Source: Fidelibacterota bacterium
GTDB lineage: Bacteria; Fidelibacterota; Fidelibacteria; Fidelibacterales; Fidelibacteraceae
NCBI GenBank assembly: GCA_023134755.1
Contig: JAGLUM010000090.1
Location: 1 to 11,935, forward strand
Reading direction: 5' to 3'
DNA length: 11,935 nt
Shown here: piece after piece, positions 1 to 7,366 of the stretch
How the letters are laid out: each line of letters begins with the position of its first letter
Numbering within the stretch: position 1 is the first letter of the stretch
Made by a program: the position numbers and the translations under genes
Notes under the pieces: generated by a model
What the model was told of the DNA's origin: nothing
The model's input: only the letters and a program-made list of their open reading frames with translations
Databases searched by the model: none

Positions 1-1376
1 CCCGAAACAACGCGTGCATTCAAATTCCAAAGCTCTCTTTCGGTATAATCTGACCATAAACCCGATATTTCTACGAAAGCATCGTCCTGATCATCGATAA
101 ACTGATCATCAGGTACATAATCCAAATGGACTTTTGCCTGATTTCCCACACTGTCACATACAGCAACCGAAATCTTAGCAAGTTCGTCAGCAGGAATACC
201 CTTAATAGTTTCCCATTGATTTACACCCGTGATATTACAATCAAGTCGCTCGTAAATTTCATATTTAGTTTTCACGGTAATAAAGGGTTCATTCACTTGA
301 AATACGGGACCATCGGTCGACATTTCAAATCGTATCTCGTCTCCATCTACGATCTCGTTCACGGTCAATACCGGTGCGATCGTATCTTCAGGATTGATCC
401 ACAAACGCATGGCTTCTACATCTTTGGCATACATGAATTCAACGCCATATTGATCAGCAAATTTGTGCATATATGCATTCACGGAATCCATCCCGGGAAG
501 AAAGTCATTTTGCGGTAAATGTGACCACAAACATACCATCTGATCATTCCCATTTGCAGCTTCCTGGAATAATGTTTCAACGTGTCTTACTGAATACATG
601 CTCGTGAACATCAATGAGCGTAAACGCCATTGTTTCAGATCACCCTCAATTTGGTAATTATCTACGTTGGGATGATACGGGACAAAAGCACTCGGTGATT
701 CCGACCAATCAATAATATTATTGGTGGGTTCTTCATAATCACCCCCTTTTGCGGGATAGCAATTTGACATATCAAAAGGTATAAAACGTTCCTGATAAGC
801 CTGCCACACATTATCCATGTAGTGCCAGCCGCTACGGAAAGAGATAGGAAAAACATCATCTTCTATGAGAAATTTGCATAAGCATTCTTCATAATCAGCC
901 TGATTTGTCGTAAAATCAAGTCCCTGGTTATAATAATAGATCCCGTCTCCATCGTAATCGGACCAGTAATAGTTATGATAATGTAAGGTCAATTGATCAT
1001 CATAACGATTAATGGCTTCCTGATGATATTTTTTCATTAGATATAAAGTGATACTGTTCCGAATGGGGATATTACAGTTATTTGAAAGATGAAAAACATT
1101 ACCGGCCATCATCCACCAGGTCATTTTCATGGGAGTACCGTAACTGTCTGTAAGGGAATCCCGAAAAGCAGGATCCATCACTCCATATCCCCAGCGTTCA
1201 GGATCAGAATACAAGCCGGATTTAAAATATCGTCCATCGTACCGGGAAGTACTTAATCCTTCCCAAATAGAAGTATCCGAACCGAGAACCAGATAGACTT
1301 TCCCTTTTTCCGCTGCAAAAACGGGGATAAGCAGAATAAAGGAGATAATAAGTGCTAAAATTTTCTTACGTTTCAT
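1..1376 (-). CDS. Secreted polysaccharide-deacetylase-like protein (C-terminus cut by window edge)
   Basis: An open frame reads leftwards from the ATG at 1376 to the window edge without a stop, giving about 459 residues of an incomplete protein. AGGT lies 6 bases before the start. Residues 1-21 are a Sec signal peptide: MKRKK, a hydrophobic core, then VFA before AE. The body resembles the glycoside hydrolase/deacetylase beta/alpha-barrel fold. It has a possible metal-binding HxH in LTLHYHNY (129-136), an aspartate-rich DYDGDG loop (140-145), and a strongly patterned FRSGWHYMDNVWQ stretch (180-192) like the FR.G...D motif of polysaccharide deacetylases. After about residue 330 (DTIAPVLTV) the sequence looks like a beta-sandwich accessory domain. 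It probably acts outside the cytoplasm on a glycan, but the substrate is unknown and deacetylase activity is inferred from motif resemblance only. It lies 58 bp after the DUF1460 gene and may be co-transcribed with it. Confidence 0.75.
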   Translation of the reverse strand, partial: MKRKKILALIISFILLIPVFAAEKGKVYLVLGSDTSIWEGLSTSRYDGRYFKSGLYSDPERWGYGVMDPAFRDSLTDSYGTPMKMTWWMMAGNVFHLSNNCNIPIRNSITLYLMKKYHQEAINRYDDQLTLHYHNYYWSDYDGDGIYYYNQGLDFTTNQADYEECLCKFLIEDDVFPISFRSGWHYMDNVWQAYQERFIPFDMSNCYPAKGGDYEEPTNNIIDWSESPSAFVPYHPNVDNYQIEGDLKQWRLRSLMFTSMYSVRHVETLFQEAANGNDQMVCLWSHLPQNDFLPGMDSVNAYMHKFADQYGVEFMYAKDVEAMRLWINPEDTIAPVLTVNEIVDGDEIRFEMSTDGPVFQVNEPFITVKTKYEIYERLDCNITGVNQWETIKGIPADELAKISVAVCDSVGNQAKVHLDYVPDDQFIDDQDDAFVEISGLWSDYTERELWNLNARVVS

Positions 1377-1434
1377 ATTATTACCTATATTATTTTGTGA
1401 AATATTTGTTGCATATAGATCACGAGATCATTTT

Positions 1435-2331
1435 TTATTTTAAATCATTAATTTGCCAGGGTAAAATAACCGCATTGGGAATATTTAAGTTTTCTTTTAC
1501 CCGCATAAACGCAATTCCGGCATATTTTTTCGAGGAGCCTTTCCAATTCAGCCAAGCATCATATTCGGTCTCAAACGTGGAATAATTGCTGGTAGAGGCT
1601 TCCCTGAAATACAATTCGCCGTTCTTTTCAATGATCATCAGCATATGGGCTGAAAAAACATCATTTTTATCAGCATACAGCATCGCAACTATATCACCGT
1701 TATGAATACGGGGCTTTACCTTATCAAGATACTCCATTGGAACATAATCTACTGTTATGCTACGGTCTAATTTAATATAACGGAGGTCCGCCATTCCTTT
1801 CCCTTTGAAAAAGTTTTCATGGGAAATCGTACGTGTCATACTTTTCGTATATTTTCCACCAACTTCACGGGATACATCATCAAGGATCCAGGAATTTTCA
1901 GGTAGCCAGTCCGCCATGGTATAATGATTCCGTGTTTTCATACCGATCATACCATCTTTATAACGGATCTGCTGTAAGTTATTAAAGAAATTATCCCAGG
2001 AATCAGAAATGGACAATGCAAGTACATGCTCGCAGTATATCATACAGTTGCTACTGTCAAAATTGACCAGCGGATAGGTTTCCAGCAGAGCATAGGGACC
2101 GTCGCCGGTTGCGGTCCAACTGTAGGGGGTTCCGAGGAACATCTCAGAATAAAGATTGATCCTCTCTGTAATGCTATAATCATTTTTTGCGTTTATCCGC
2201 AACATGGAATCAATTTCTGTATGGGTCATTCTTCCGATAACAGCGGGCGAATCAAGTGATTTGGATGAACATGATATGAAGATCGCGGTAATACTGATAA
2301 AAATGGATATTTTTTTTATAATATTTTTCAT
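1435..2331 (-). CDS. DUF1460 (NlpC/P60-type, amidase-like) lipoprotein
   Basis: This 298-residue protein matches the DUF1460 family, whose solved members have an NlpC/P60-like papain fold and are thought to be N-acetylmuramoyl-L-alanine amidase-like enzymes of peptidoglycan. The N-terminus is a lipoprotein signal: KK, a hydrophobic run, then FISC with Cys21 as the lipidation site followed by Ser. The catalytic Cys is probably C96 in SNCMIYCEHVLALS, aligned with the family DC.TFVE..LAL motif, with E101 conserved. RNHYTMADW (134-142) matches the family's R.HY..DW segment. H229 in the AHMLMI strand is the likely catalytic His, followed by REAS (243-246). The residue before the Cys is Asn rather than the usual Asp. 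The gene starts 11 bp after folB and has no clear Shine-Dalgarno, so it is probably translated from the folB mRNA. Expected location: lipid-anchored on the periplasmic side or the outer membrane. Confidence 0.85.
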   Translation of the reverse strand: MKNIIKKISIFISITAIFISCSSKSLDSPAVIGRMTHTEIDSMLRINAKNDYSITERINLYSEMFLGTPYSWTATGDGPYALLETYPLVNFDSSNCMIYCEHVLALSISDSWDNFFNNLQQIRYKDGMIGMKTRNHYTMADWLPENSWILDDVSREVGGKYTKSMTRTISHENFFKGKGMADLRYIKLDRSITVDYVPMEYLDKVKPRIHNGDIVAMLYADKNDVFSAHMLMIIEKNGELYFREASTSNYSTFETEYDAWLNWKGSSKKYAGIAFMRVKENLNIPNAVILPWQINDLK

Positions 2332-2342
2332 ACAATTTATTC

Positions 2343-2696
2343 TTAATACGTTATTTCAACTTCAACAGTATCGAGAATACCCTTGATGGGGACACTGGGC
2401 TTGCGTATAACAGTGGTGATGGTTTTAATTCCATCATATTTATCTTTAATGGTTTTGCCTATGATACCGGCAAGGGATTCTATCAGATGTTTTTTCTTTT
2501 TCGTTATGATATGCTCAATATCATGGTAAATGGCCTCGTAGTTGATGGTGTCTTTCAAGTGATCCGTTTCAGACGCCTTTTTTAGATCACAACCGATAAT
2601 AATATCTACTTCGAAGCGGGCTCCAAGTATTTTTTCACTTTCCGCTACACCATGATAACCATAAAACACCATATTTTTTAAACGTATGTAATCCAT
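2343..2696 (-). CDS. folB: Dihydroneopterin aldolase
   Basis: FolB converts 7,8-dihydroneopterin to 6-hydroxymethyl-7,8-dihydropterin and glycolaldehyde in folate synthesis, in the cytoplasm. From the start chosen here the protein has 117 residues, normal for the family. It carries the FYGYHGV signature (11-17), E21, Y53 in INYEAIY, E73 in LIESLAG, and the catalytic-type lysine K99 in VIRKPSVPI. These line up with E22, Y54, E74 and K100 of the Staphylococcus aureus enzyme. The frame is open upstream to an ATG at 2729 inside nadK, but the ATG at 2696 is preferred: AAGGGG sits 7 bases before it and MDYIRLKNM matches how homologues begin. It lies 20 bp downstream of nadK and 11 bp upstream of the DUF1460 lipoprotein gene, inside one apparent operon. 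Confidence 0.93.
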   Translation of the reverse strand: MDYIRLKNMVFYGYHGVAESEKILGARFEVDIIIGCDLKKASETDHLKDTINYEAIYHDIEHIITKKKKHLIESLAGIIGKTIKDKYDGIKTITTVIRKPSVPIKGILDTVEVEITY

Positions 2697-2703
2697 TGTA
2701 TTA

Positions 2704-2709
2704 CCCCTT
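2704..2709 (-). promoter_or_regulatory. Ribosome binding site deciding the folB start
   Basis: On the minus strand the bases read AAGGGG, 7 bases before the ATG at 2696. The in-frame ATG at 2729 has no comparable site, so this site fixes the folB start and removes the apparent 13-bp overlap with nadK. Confidence 0.7.
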
Positions 2710-2716
2710 TTTCTTT

Positions 2717-3559
2717 TTATTGTGTCCATTTTAATTTATTGCGCACAACTGAGAAAAAATCACTGTTAGTTGAACGAACCAGTTGCACATCGTAGGGAGC
2801 ACGTTTAATTGTAATTATTGTATCTTCCTTAATAGGTATATCTTGCTGACCGTCAATACTTATCATGCAGCCCTCGGTTAATTCCTTAAAGGTAATTCTT
2901 ATTTCACTGTCTCCGGACACCACAGTGGGGCGATTTGACAGCATATGTGGACAGATGGGATTAATAATAAATGCGTTTATTCCCGGGGTAACGATTGGTC
3001 CCCCACTGGATAAGGAATACGCGGTGGAACCGGTAGGCGTAGCAATGATCAGTCCGTCACCCTGGAAGGTATTCATATACTCATTGTCTACGTGTACATC
3101 CATGGTAATCAATTTGAAAGAATGTGCCCGGAAGAAAACTGCATCATTCAAGCCAAATAAGGTTTCATCATATGTATTTATATGAGATTCAAGTACCATG
3201 CGTTTATCAATTTTGTAGTCACCGGATAAAATATTTTTAAGTTTTTTTTCATAGGTCTCGCCGGATAATTCTGCAAGAAATCCCAGACGGCCAAAACGGA
3301 TACCCAACATTGGTATTTGTTTGTTCCTCATCAGGCGTGCAGCTCGTAATATGGTGCCATCACCACCTAGAACAATGAGTAGATCAATCATTTTCAGCAT
3401 ATCTAAAAGGGATTTCCCATATGGATATCCGGCAATATCAGCAAATTCAGATTCCACACAGAAATCCACATCATTCATCTGAAGCCAATCCAGAAATTTG
3501 CAGAAAAAGGGAGTAATTTTTTCTGAGTAATTTTTATTTGCAACAATACCAATTTTCAT
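2717..3559 (-). CDS. nadK: NAD kinase
   Basis: NadK phosphorylates NAD to NADP using ATP or polyphosphate and is the cell's source of NADP. The 280-residue protein has the expected order of motifs: GGDGT (65-69), GRLGFLAEL (90-98), ND (138-139), GDG (167-169) with TPTGSTAYS (174-182) and GG (186-187), the PICPHMLSNRP segment (201-211) and DGQ (236-238). One position differs from many homologues: the GIN.G.LGFL motif reads GIRFGRLGFL, with Arg88 in place of Asn. That position already varies (Bacillus/Listeria types have His), so activity is still expected. AAAGGA lies 6 bases before the ATG. The start overlaps the stop of the upstream SLOG-type gene as ATGA, suggesting translational coupling, and folB follows 20 bp later. 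Confidence 0.95.
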   Translation of the reverse strand: MKIGIVANKNYSEKITPFFCKFLDWLQMNDVDFCVESEFADIAGYPYGKSLLDMLKMIDLLIVLGGDGTILRAARLMRNKQIPMLGIRFGRLGFLAELSGETYEKKLKNILSGDYKIDKRMVLESHINTYDETLFGLNDAVFFRAHSFKLITMDVHVDNEYMNTFQGDGLIIATPTGSTAYSLSSGGPIVTPGINAFIINPICPHMLSNRPTVVSGDSEIRITFKELTEGCMISIDGQQDIPIKEDTIITIKRAPYDVQLVRSTNSDFFSVVRNKLKWTQ

Positions 3560-4038
3560 GATAATTCCTTTGATTTCATTATGCTATCTAGTGTCAATAC
3601 AGCTTCTTCGGCAGAATGTACAGCAATAGTACCGGGAATATCCCAGGATCCCAAAACAATAACCGATTTTCCATATTGCAGTGCATGCCCAATTTCAGAT
3701 AAGGTGCCGTATTTTCCGCCAATGGCCACAGCAGCATCACAGGCGCAAGCTAAAATCTCATTACGGGCCAAACCAATACCTGTTGCGATTGGGATACTGA
3801 CAAAGGAATTTGCATCCGAATCGTCAGTACCGGGTAAAATACCCACTGTTAAACCACCTGCTTCATTGCATCCCCTGCTGACAGCTTCCATAATTCCGCT
3901 TCGACCACCGCAGAGCAATATCCAGCCGCGTTCAGCGATAGCTCTCCCAATAGCTTCTGCATCTTCACACTGTTTGGGATCTGCTTTACGTCCGCCAAAA
4001 ACGGAAATGATTCTACTGCGCTGTATTTTTTTAACCAT
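3556..4038 (-). CDS. SLOG/TIGR00725-family Rossmann-like nucleotide-binding protein
   Basis: The protein has 160 residues from the ATG at 4038. It has the LOG-like (lysine-decarboxylase-like) Rossmann pattern: SVFGG (12-16), CGGRSGIMEAVSRG (43-56), ILPG (67-70), ARNEIL (91-96) and GGKYGTLSEIGHAL (107-120). The last motif takes the place of PGGxGTxxE in cytokinin-activating LOG phosphoribohydrolases. The pattern fits the TIGR00725/LDcluster4 group, related to molybdenum-cofactor carrier proteins, better than true LOG, so I do not call it a nucleotide hydrolase. It is soluble and cytoplasmic. The start is uncertain: neither the ATG at 4038 nor the upstream in-frame TTG at 4089 has a strong Shine-Dalgarno, and the ATG places the first beta strand near the N-terminus as usual for the family. 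Its stop overlaps the nadK start by ATGA, so the two are probably made together. Confidence 0.85.
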   Translation of the reverse strand: MVKKIQRSRIISVFGGRKADPKQCEDAEAIGRAIAERGWILLCGGRSGIMEAVSRGCNEAGGLTVGILPGTDDSDANSFVSIPIATGIGLARNEILACACDAAVAIGGKYGTLSEIGHALQYGKSVIVLGSWDIPGTIAVHSAEEAVLTLDSIMKSKELS

Positions 4039-4138
4039 ATGAAAAGGTAATACATTCTTGAAGACAAGTAAAGCGGGAAAGTTTGTCAATGTAAATTTTA
4101 TGACCTGCAGAATTGAATATTTTTCAACAAATTTCCGC

Positions 4139-6649
4139 CTATTTTAAAAACAACATTTTTCCCATTTCTTCTGTTTCATTTACTCGGAGTTTGTAAATAT
4201 AACAACCGCTGGTAAGGCTACGAGGAAACCAGGTAATTCGATAAGCGCCTGCATCCTGATACGCATCAACCAGTATATCCACCAATTCGCCTTTAATATT
4301 GAATATCTCAAGCAGAATATGCGCATCCCGACTTATTTCATAGTGAAGATTTGTACAGGGATTAAAGGGGTTGGGGTAATTTGGATAAAGCAAAAAATGA
4401 CCGGGAATGTCTGTTTCTATGTCTTCATAATGGATCGCGGTATTTCCTGGGTATGTCAGTCGCAGATCGTCAAAATATAAAGTACCTTGTTGAACACCGG
4501 TTTTTAATTTGATATAAATATTTTTGATTTTTACCGGATAAACGGCATCAATTCCCGATGCATCCATATACAGAGTTTCATAATTTTCACTGTTATTAAT
4601 ATATCCGGATTGATAAACGGTATGAATATTTCCCGCCGCATCTTCCAGATTGACATACATACGATGATTTAAACCGTCACTCAATACATCGAGCATGATA
4701 ACTTGCGGAATACCAGGTATTTCTATCTCTTTACTTAAGTATATTTTTCCGCTGTTTACGGTGCTGTAATCGATTTGAATTGCCTTACTTCCATTCACAC
4801 CATCCGGACGATCAGTCAGAGTAATGTGCGTATTTACTGTATCCAGATTTTCTCCACTCAACTCCCATCCGTTCAACGATTCCATCCGATCAAGAGATAC
4901 CTCCCCTTCTCCGATATATACTGTTATGGATGTTGAATCAACCTGGCTTCCGTAATGGACATAAAGGGTCGTATTTCCTGCGGATTTTCCTTTAAAAATT
5001 CCATTAGCATCAATGCTCCCGATATTATTGTCTGCAATACTGAAATCAAATACATTGTTTGGGACACGAACTGTATCTTGATCTTGGTTAACGCCATGGA
5101 CAGTATAATGAATTGTTTTACTTGTATCTGTCAAAGTATTTCTGGGTGTGATAATGATTGGGTCTAAACTAATTGGTTGTACAAACATTGAATCTGTGAT
5201 CACTCCGTTCAAATCGACATATACATAACCTTCCTGACCTTCAGCTGATGCGGTAAATTCAAAATTACCCTGTTCACCACCTAGCACTCCAATAGCAGGG
5301 TCGCAGTTAATTTGAACTTCACCCCAATTAGAGACTGTTTTAGGATTGTAATTATCATCCCATCCCGATGCATAAAATTCAAAAAATTGTTTTCTGTATA
5401 TTTTCAAGGTATCCAATTCTATCTGTATCATCGAAAGCGTTCCTTCCGGCGCAGTAGAATAAACACCATAACAATTTCGCACTGAACGCTCAACGCCATC
5501 AGATGGTGTATTGACGACATCATTCCCTATGACCATGACACTGGATCCACCGCCATCAAAATTCATTGCGCGCCAGACACCCAGATCAACCATGATATCG
5601 GCTAAATCAACCAAATTTATACCGATGCTACTTGTTTGACGACCATCAACTACAATAAAATACATTTTTGTTGTATCCTGATTATAGCCGACAGCTGTCC
5701 GTGGATGCAGATCGGTTGCAAAACTACCGCCACCATTTTCATTTGCATAACCGGTCAAAGCATAATTTTGACCATTACGCACCATCATCGGGTACCCGCC
5801 TATAAGGTGTTTTAGAGGCTTTACTAAAGGTAAATAGTTATAACTGACACCCGAAACGCTGAGATCTTCAAATGCTCTCATCATTAAAAGTACTTTTATA
5901 GTATCGCCTTGTAGATAATTATTTTCAAGAAATGTAGCAGCAGTTCCATCACCGGATAAAACAGCGCTTCCAGTACCAAGGCTCATATTTCCCGTAGTGC
6001 TCTTTGTTTCCATAATACAGACCATTGTATCATTTACAGTCCATTCATTAAGCGGTCGAATACGAAGTTCAATTCCGGAAGCTGTTGTTCCTGTCGAGAT
6101 CCCTTTATAATGATTATAAAAAAGCATCTCATTGCTTTCGCGGCCCTCATTGATATCATCGATATTTGCCTGGTTCTTGTTAATGAAAATATTGCCTTCA
6201 AACACATTGCAACTTATCGTGGGTTTATTATTTTCACCAATACTTGTTGCCGACCAGTAAACCGGCGAAACAGTGGTTAATTTTTCTAATTTTGTAATCT
6301 TCCCGTTTACAACTCCTGCATTGGTCGAACGTCCGTCAGGTTCATAAAAATCACCATTCGTCGCGCCAACAAGCCGGTATCCGCTTGTTTCCTTTGCATT
6401 CGCCATAACACTGGGTTTTTGCAGTCCCCCGCCATCTACTGCCTCAATATTGATATATGGATTATCCAAGTCTACCTCTAGAACATAGATCATCCAGGGT
6501 TTTGATGGTGCTTCCAGGGTTTTTTGCACCACTCCCGGACCTACATTTCGTACACGGGTGGTCATTATTTCCGGAAGTTCCGCGAATAAAAAGGAAATGC
6601 AAAATATAAGGTTTATTAATATTGCAGTAAATAAAGTATGTCGTCTCAT
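4139..6649 (-). CDS. Secreted phosphodiester glycosidase (NAGPA domain) with FlgD-like/type IX sorting tail
   Basis: An 836-residue exported protein. GAGGA stands 4 bases before the ATG. Residues 1-23 form a signal peptide (MRRH, hydrophobic core, LFA). The catalytic region (about 45-400) matches the phosphodiester glycosidase family (NAGPA-type), named for the enzyme that removes GlcNAc from GlcNAc-phospho-mannose: NGDFY (98-102), HPRTAVGY (315-322), VVDGRQ (333-338), NFDGGGSSVM (363-372) and the NTPSDGVERSVRN segment (380-392). Next come beta-rich modules: an Ig-like stretch (about 495-580) and a galactose-binding-like sandwich (about 585-733) ending in TLYFDDLRL. The C-terminus (755-836) is the YPNYPNPFNP domain with EIFNIKGELV and a final KMLFLK, typical of FlgD-like or type IX secretion sorting tails in FCB phyla. 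It probably acts at the cell surface or outside on phosphodiester-linked sugars; the substrate is unknown. Confidence 0.92.
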   Translation of the reverse strand: MRRHTLFTAILINLIFCISFLFAELPEIMTTRVRNVGPGVVQKTLEAPSKPWMIYVLEVDLDNPYINIEAVDGGGLQKPSVMANAKETSGYRLVGATNGDFYEPDGRSTNAGVVNGKITKLEKLTTVSPVYWSATSIGENNKPTISCNVFEGNIFINKNQANIDDINEGRESNEMLFYNHYKGISTGTTASGIELRIRPLNEWTVNDTMVCIMETKSTTGNMSLGTGSAVLSGDGTAATFLENNYLQGDTIKVLLMMRAFEDLSVSGVSYNYLPLVKPLKHLIGGYPMMVRNGQNYALTGYANENGGGSFATDLHPRTAVGYNQDTTKMYFIVVDGRQTSSIGINLVDLADIMVDLGVWRAMNFDGGGSSVMVIGNDVVNTPSDGVERSVRNCYGVYSTAPEGTLSMIQIELDTLKIYRKQFFEFYASGWDDNYNPKTVSNWGEVQINCDPAIGVLGGEQGNFEFTASAEGQEGYVYVDLNGVITDSMFVQPISLDPIIITPRNTLTDTSKTIHYTVHGVNQDQDTVRVPNNVFDFSIADNNIGSIDANGIFKGKSAGNTTLYVHYGSQVDSTSITVYIGEGEVSLDRMESLNGWELSGENLDTVNTHITLTDRPDGVNGSKAIQIDYSTVNSGKIYLSKEIEIPGIPQVIMLDVLSDGLNHRMYVNLEDAAGNIHTVYQSGYINNSENYETLYMDASGIDAVYPVKIKNIYIKLKTGVQQGTLYFDDLRLTYPGNTAIHYEDIETDIPGHFLLYPNYPNPFNPCTNLHYEISRDAHILLEIFNIKGELVDILVDAYQDAGAYRITWFPRSLTSGCYIYKLRVNETEEMGKMLFLK

Positions 6650-6669
6650 CTTTTCCTCATTGTAATTAG

Positions 6670-6709
6670 TTCAATAATCGCGGGCTAAGTTAAAAATTAT
6701 ATTATTGAA
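6670..6709 (-). promoter_or_regulatory. Candidate promoter with 9-bp inverted repeat before the glycosidase gene
   Basis: The 116-bp gap before the glycosidase gene holds a perfect inverted repeat, TTCAATAAT (6670-6678) and ATTATTGAA (6701-6709), with 22 bases between the arms. On the minus strand a TATAAT hexamer (6701-6696) touches the distal arm, so initiation near 6689 would give a leader of about 40 bases. I see no good -35 hexamer. This could be an operator around a -10 element or a weak leader hairpin, but AT-rich DNA produces such matches by chance. Confidence 0.3.
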
Positions 6710-6765
6710 TTCCAATTTATGTTTGTGAATAGTTACTGTATATCAGCATAATAAATAAATATTAA

Positions 6766-7287
6766 TTATATGATCGATTTAAGGTAAGTTTTTGCTTCCT
6801 TAAAAAATTTCATGGCATCCGGGGTCTGATAATCCGGATAGGTCCACGGCAGTAAAACATAACCGTTGCCTTTTGCGATAAGTGTGCACTCGGAATAAAT
6901 GCCATCTGCCAGATAGCTTCTATGTGAAAATGGCTTTGTGGTTAGTAAGGAAAACTGGTATAAAGTCAGATAACCCGGGTCAAGATTTAAGCAGCGTTTC
7001 CCCTGTTTTGCATAGCGTGATTCAATGAATTGTGATTCCAGTTTGTATCGATGTACATGCTCTAATGAAATACAGGGTGCAAAAATATAAAATTTTTTCC
7101 ATAGCATATCTCCCATCTCTGATTGATAGTATGAACTAACTTTATCAAACTGAAAGCAGTTGCTTTGGGAATATATTTTTCCATAATATCGCTGTAATAA
7201 GGATTCAATATCTACAAACATGTCCACATCATTTACCATAACAGCCTGAAACAGCAATGCCCGCGGTGCCGGATCGATCTTAGCCAT
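6766..7287 (-). CDS. DUF4416 family protein of unknown function
   Basis: This is a 173-residue soluble protein matching DUF4416, an uncharacterised family found in several anaerobic and deep-branching phyla. The conserved blocks are all visible: MAKIDPAPRALLF at the N-terminus, SSYYQSEMG (51-59), LNLDPGYL (100-107), LLTTKPFSHRSYLADGIYSE (114-133) and PWTYPDY (147-153). The last block carries the family's signature near the C-terminus. The frame runs further upstream to 7353, but the ATG at 7287 is chosen because AAGGAG lies 7 bases before it and MAKIDPAP matches the usual family start. There is no signal peptide or membrane segment. It is transcribed divergently from the PHP-domain gene across 79 bp. 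No biochemical function is known, and I infer none. Confidence 0.9.
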   Translation of the reverse strand: MAKIDPAPRALLFQAVMVNDVDMFVDIESLLQRYYGKIYSQSNCFQFDKVSSYYQSEMGDMLWKKFYIFAPCISLEHVHRYKLESQFIESRYAKQGKRCLNLDPGYLTLYQFSLLTTKPFSHRSYLADGIYSECTLIAKGNGYVLLPWTYPDYQTPDAMKFFKEAKTYLKSII

Positions 7288-7366
7288 ATAATTTCTCCTT
7301 TTCATCGAATAATAATAAATTTTTAAAAAGATGTGAAATAATAAAAAAAACATAATACATTGTAAT
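7288..7366. promoter_or_regulatory. AT-rich divergent intergenic region (DUF4416 / PHP gene)
   Basis: The 79 bp between two divergent starts must carry the promoters for both, unless one gene is expressed from farther away. It is almost all A and T. On the plus strand CATAAT (7351-7356) stands 10 bases before the PHP start, but without a recognisable -35. On the minus strand several TATTAT-like hexamers are possible. No exact promoter can be assigned. Confidence 0.4.
7295..7300 (-). promoter_or_regulatory. Ribosome binding site deciding the DUF4416 start
   Basis: The minus strand reads AAGGAG 7 bases before the ATG at 7287. This excludes the longer reading from 7353, whose extra residues are hydrophobic, aromatic-rich and AT-driven and do not fit the family. 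Confidence 0.75.

Noticed and set aside
126..518. Plus-strand open frame of 130 codons
   Set aside because: It is antisense to the deacetylase-like gene, which has a signal peptide, a ribosome binding site and domain motifs; the plus-strand product resembles nothing I know.
3581..4042. Plus-strand open frame of 153 codons
   Set aside because: It is the complement of the SLOG-family gene, whose glycine-rich motifs are clear; the opposite frame is open by composition only.
3849..4067. Second minus-strand frame of 72 codons within the SLOG-family gene
   Set aside because: It overlaps a well-supported gene in another frame and has no recognisable motif or ribosome site.
4039..4138. TTGACA hexamer and a possible promoter before the SLOG-family gene
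   Set aside because: TTGACA is present on the minus strand, but no acceptable -10 lies 15-19 bases downstream. Another pairing (TTGAAA with CATAAA) has poor spacing.
6646..6660. Four-codon upstream frame (Met-Arg-Lys-Arg-stop) whose TGA overlaps the glycosidase ATG
   Set aside because: Its bases are the Shine-Dalgarno (GAGGA) of the glycosidase gene itself, and it has no ribosome site of its own, so it is most likely chance.
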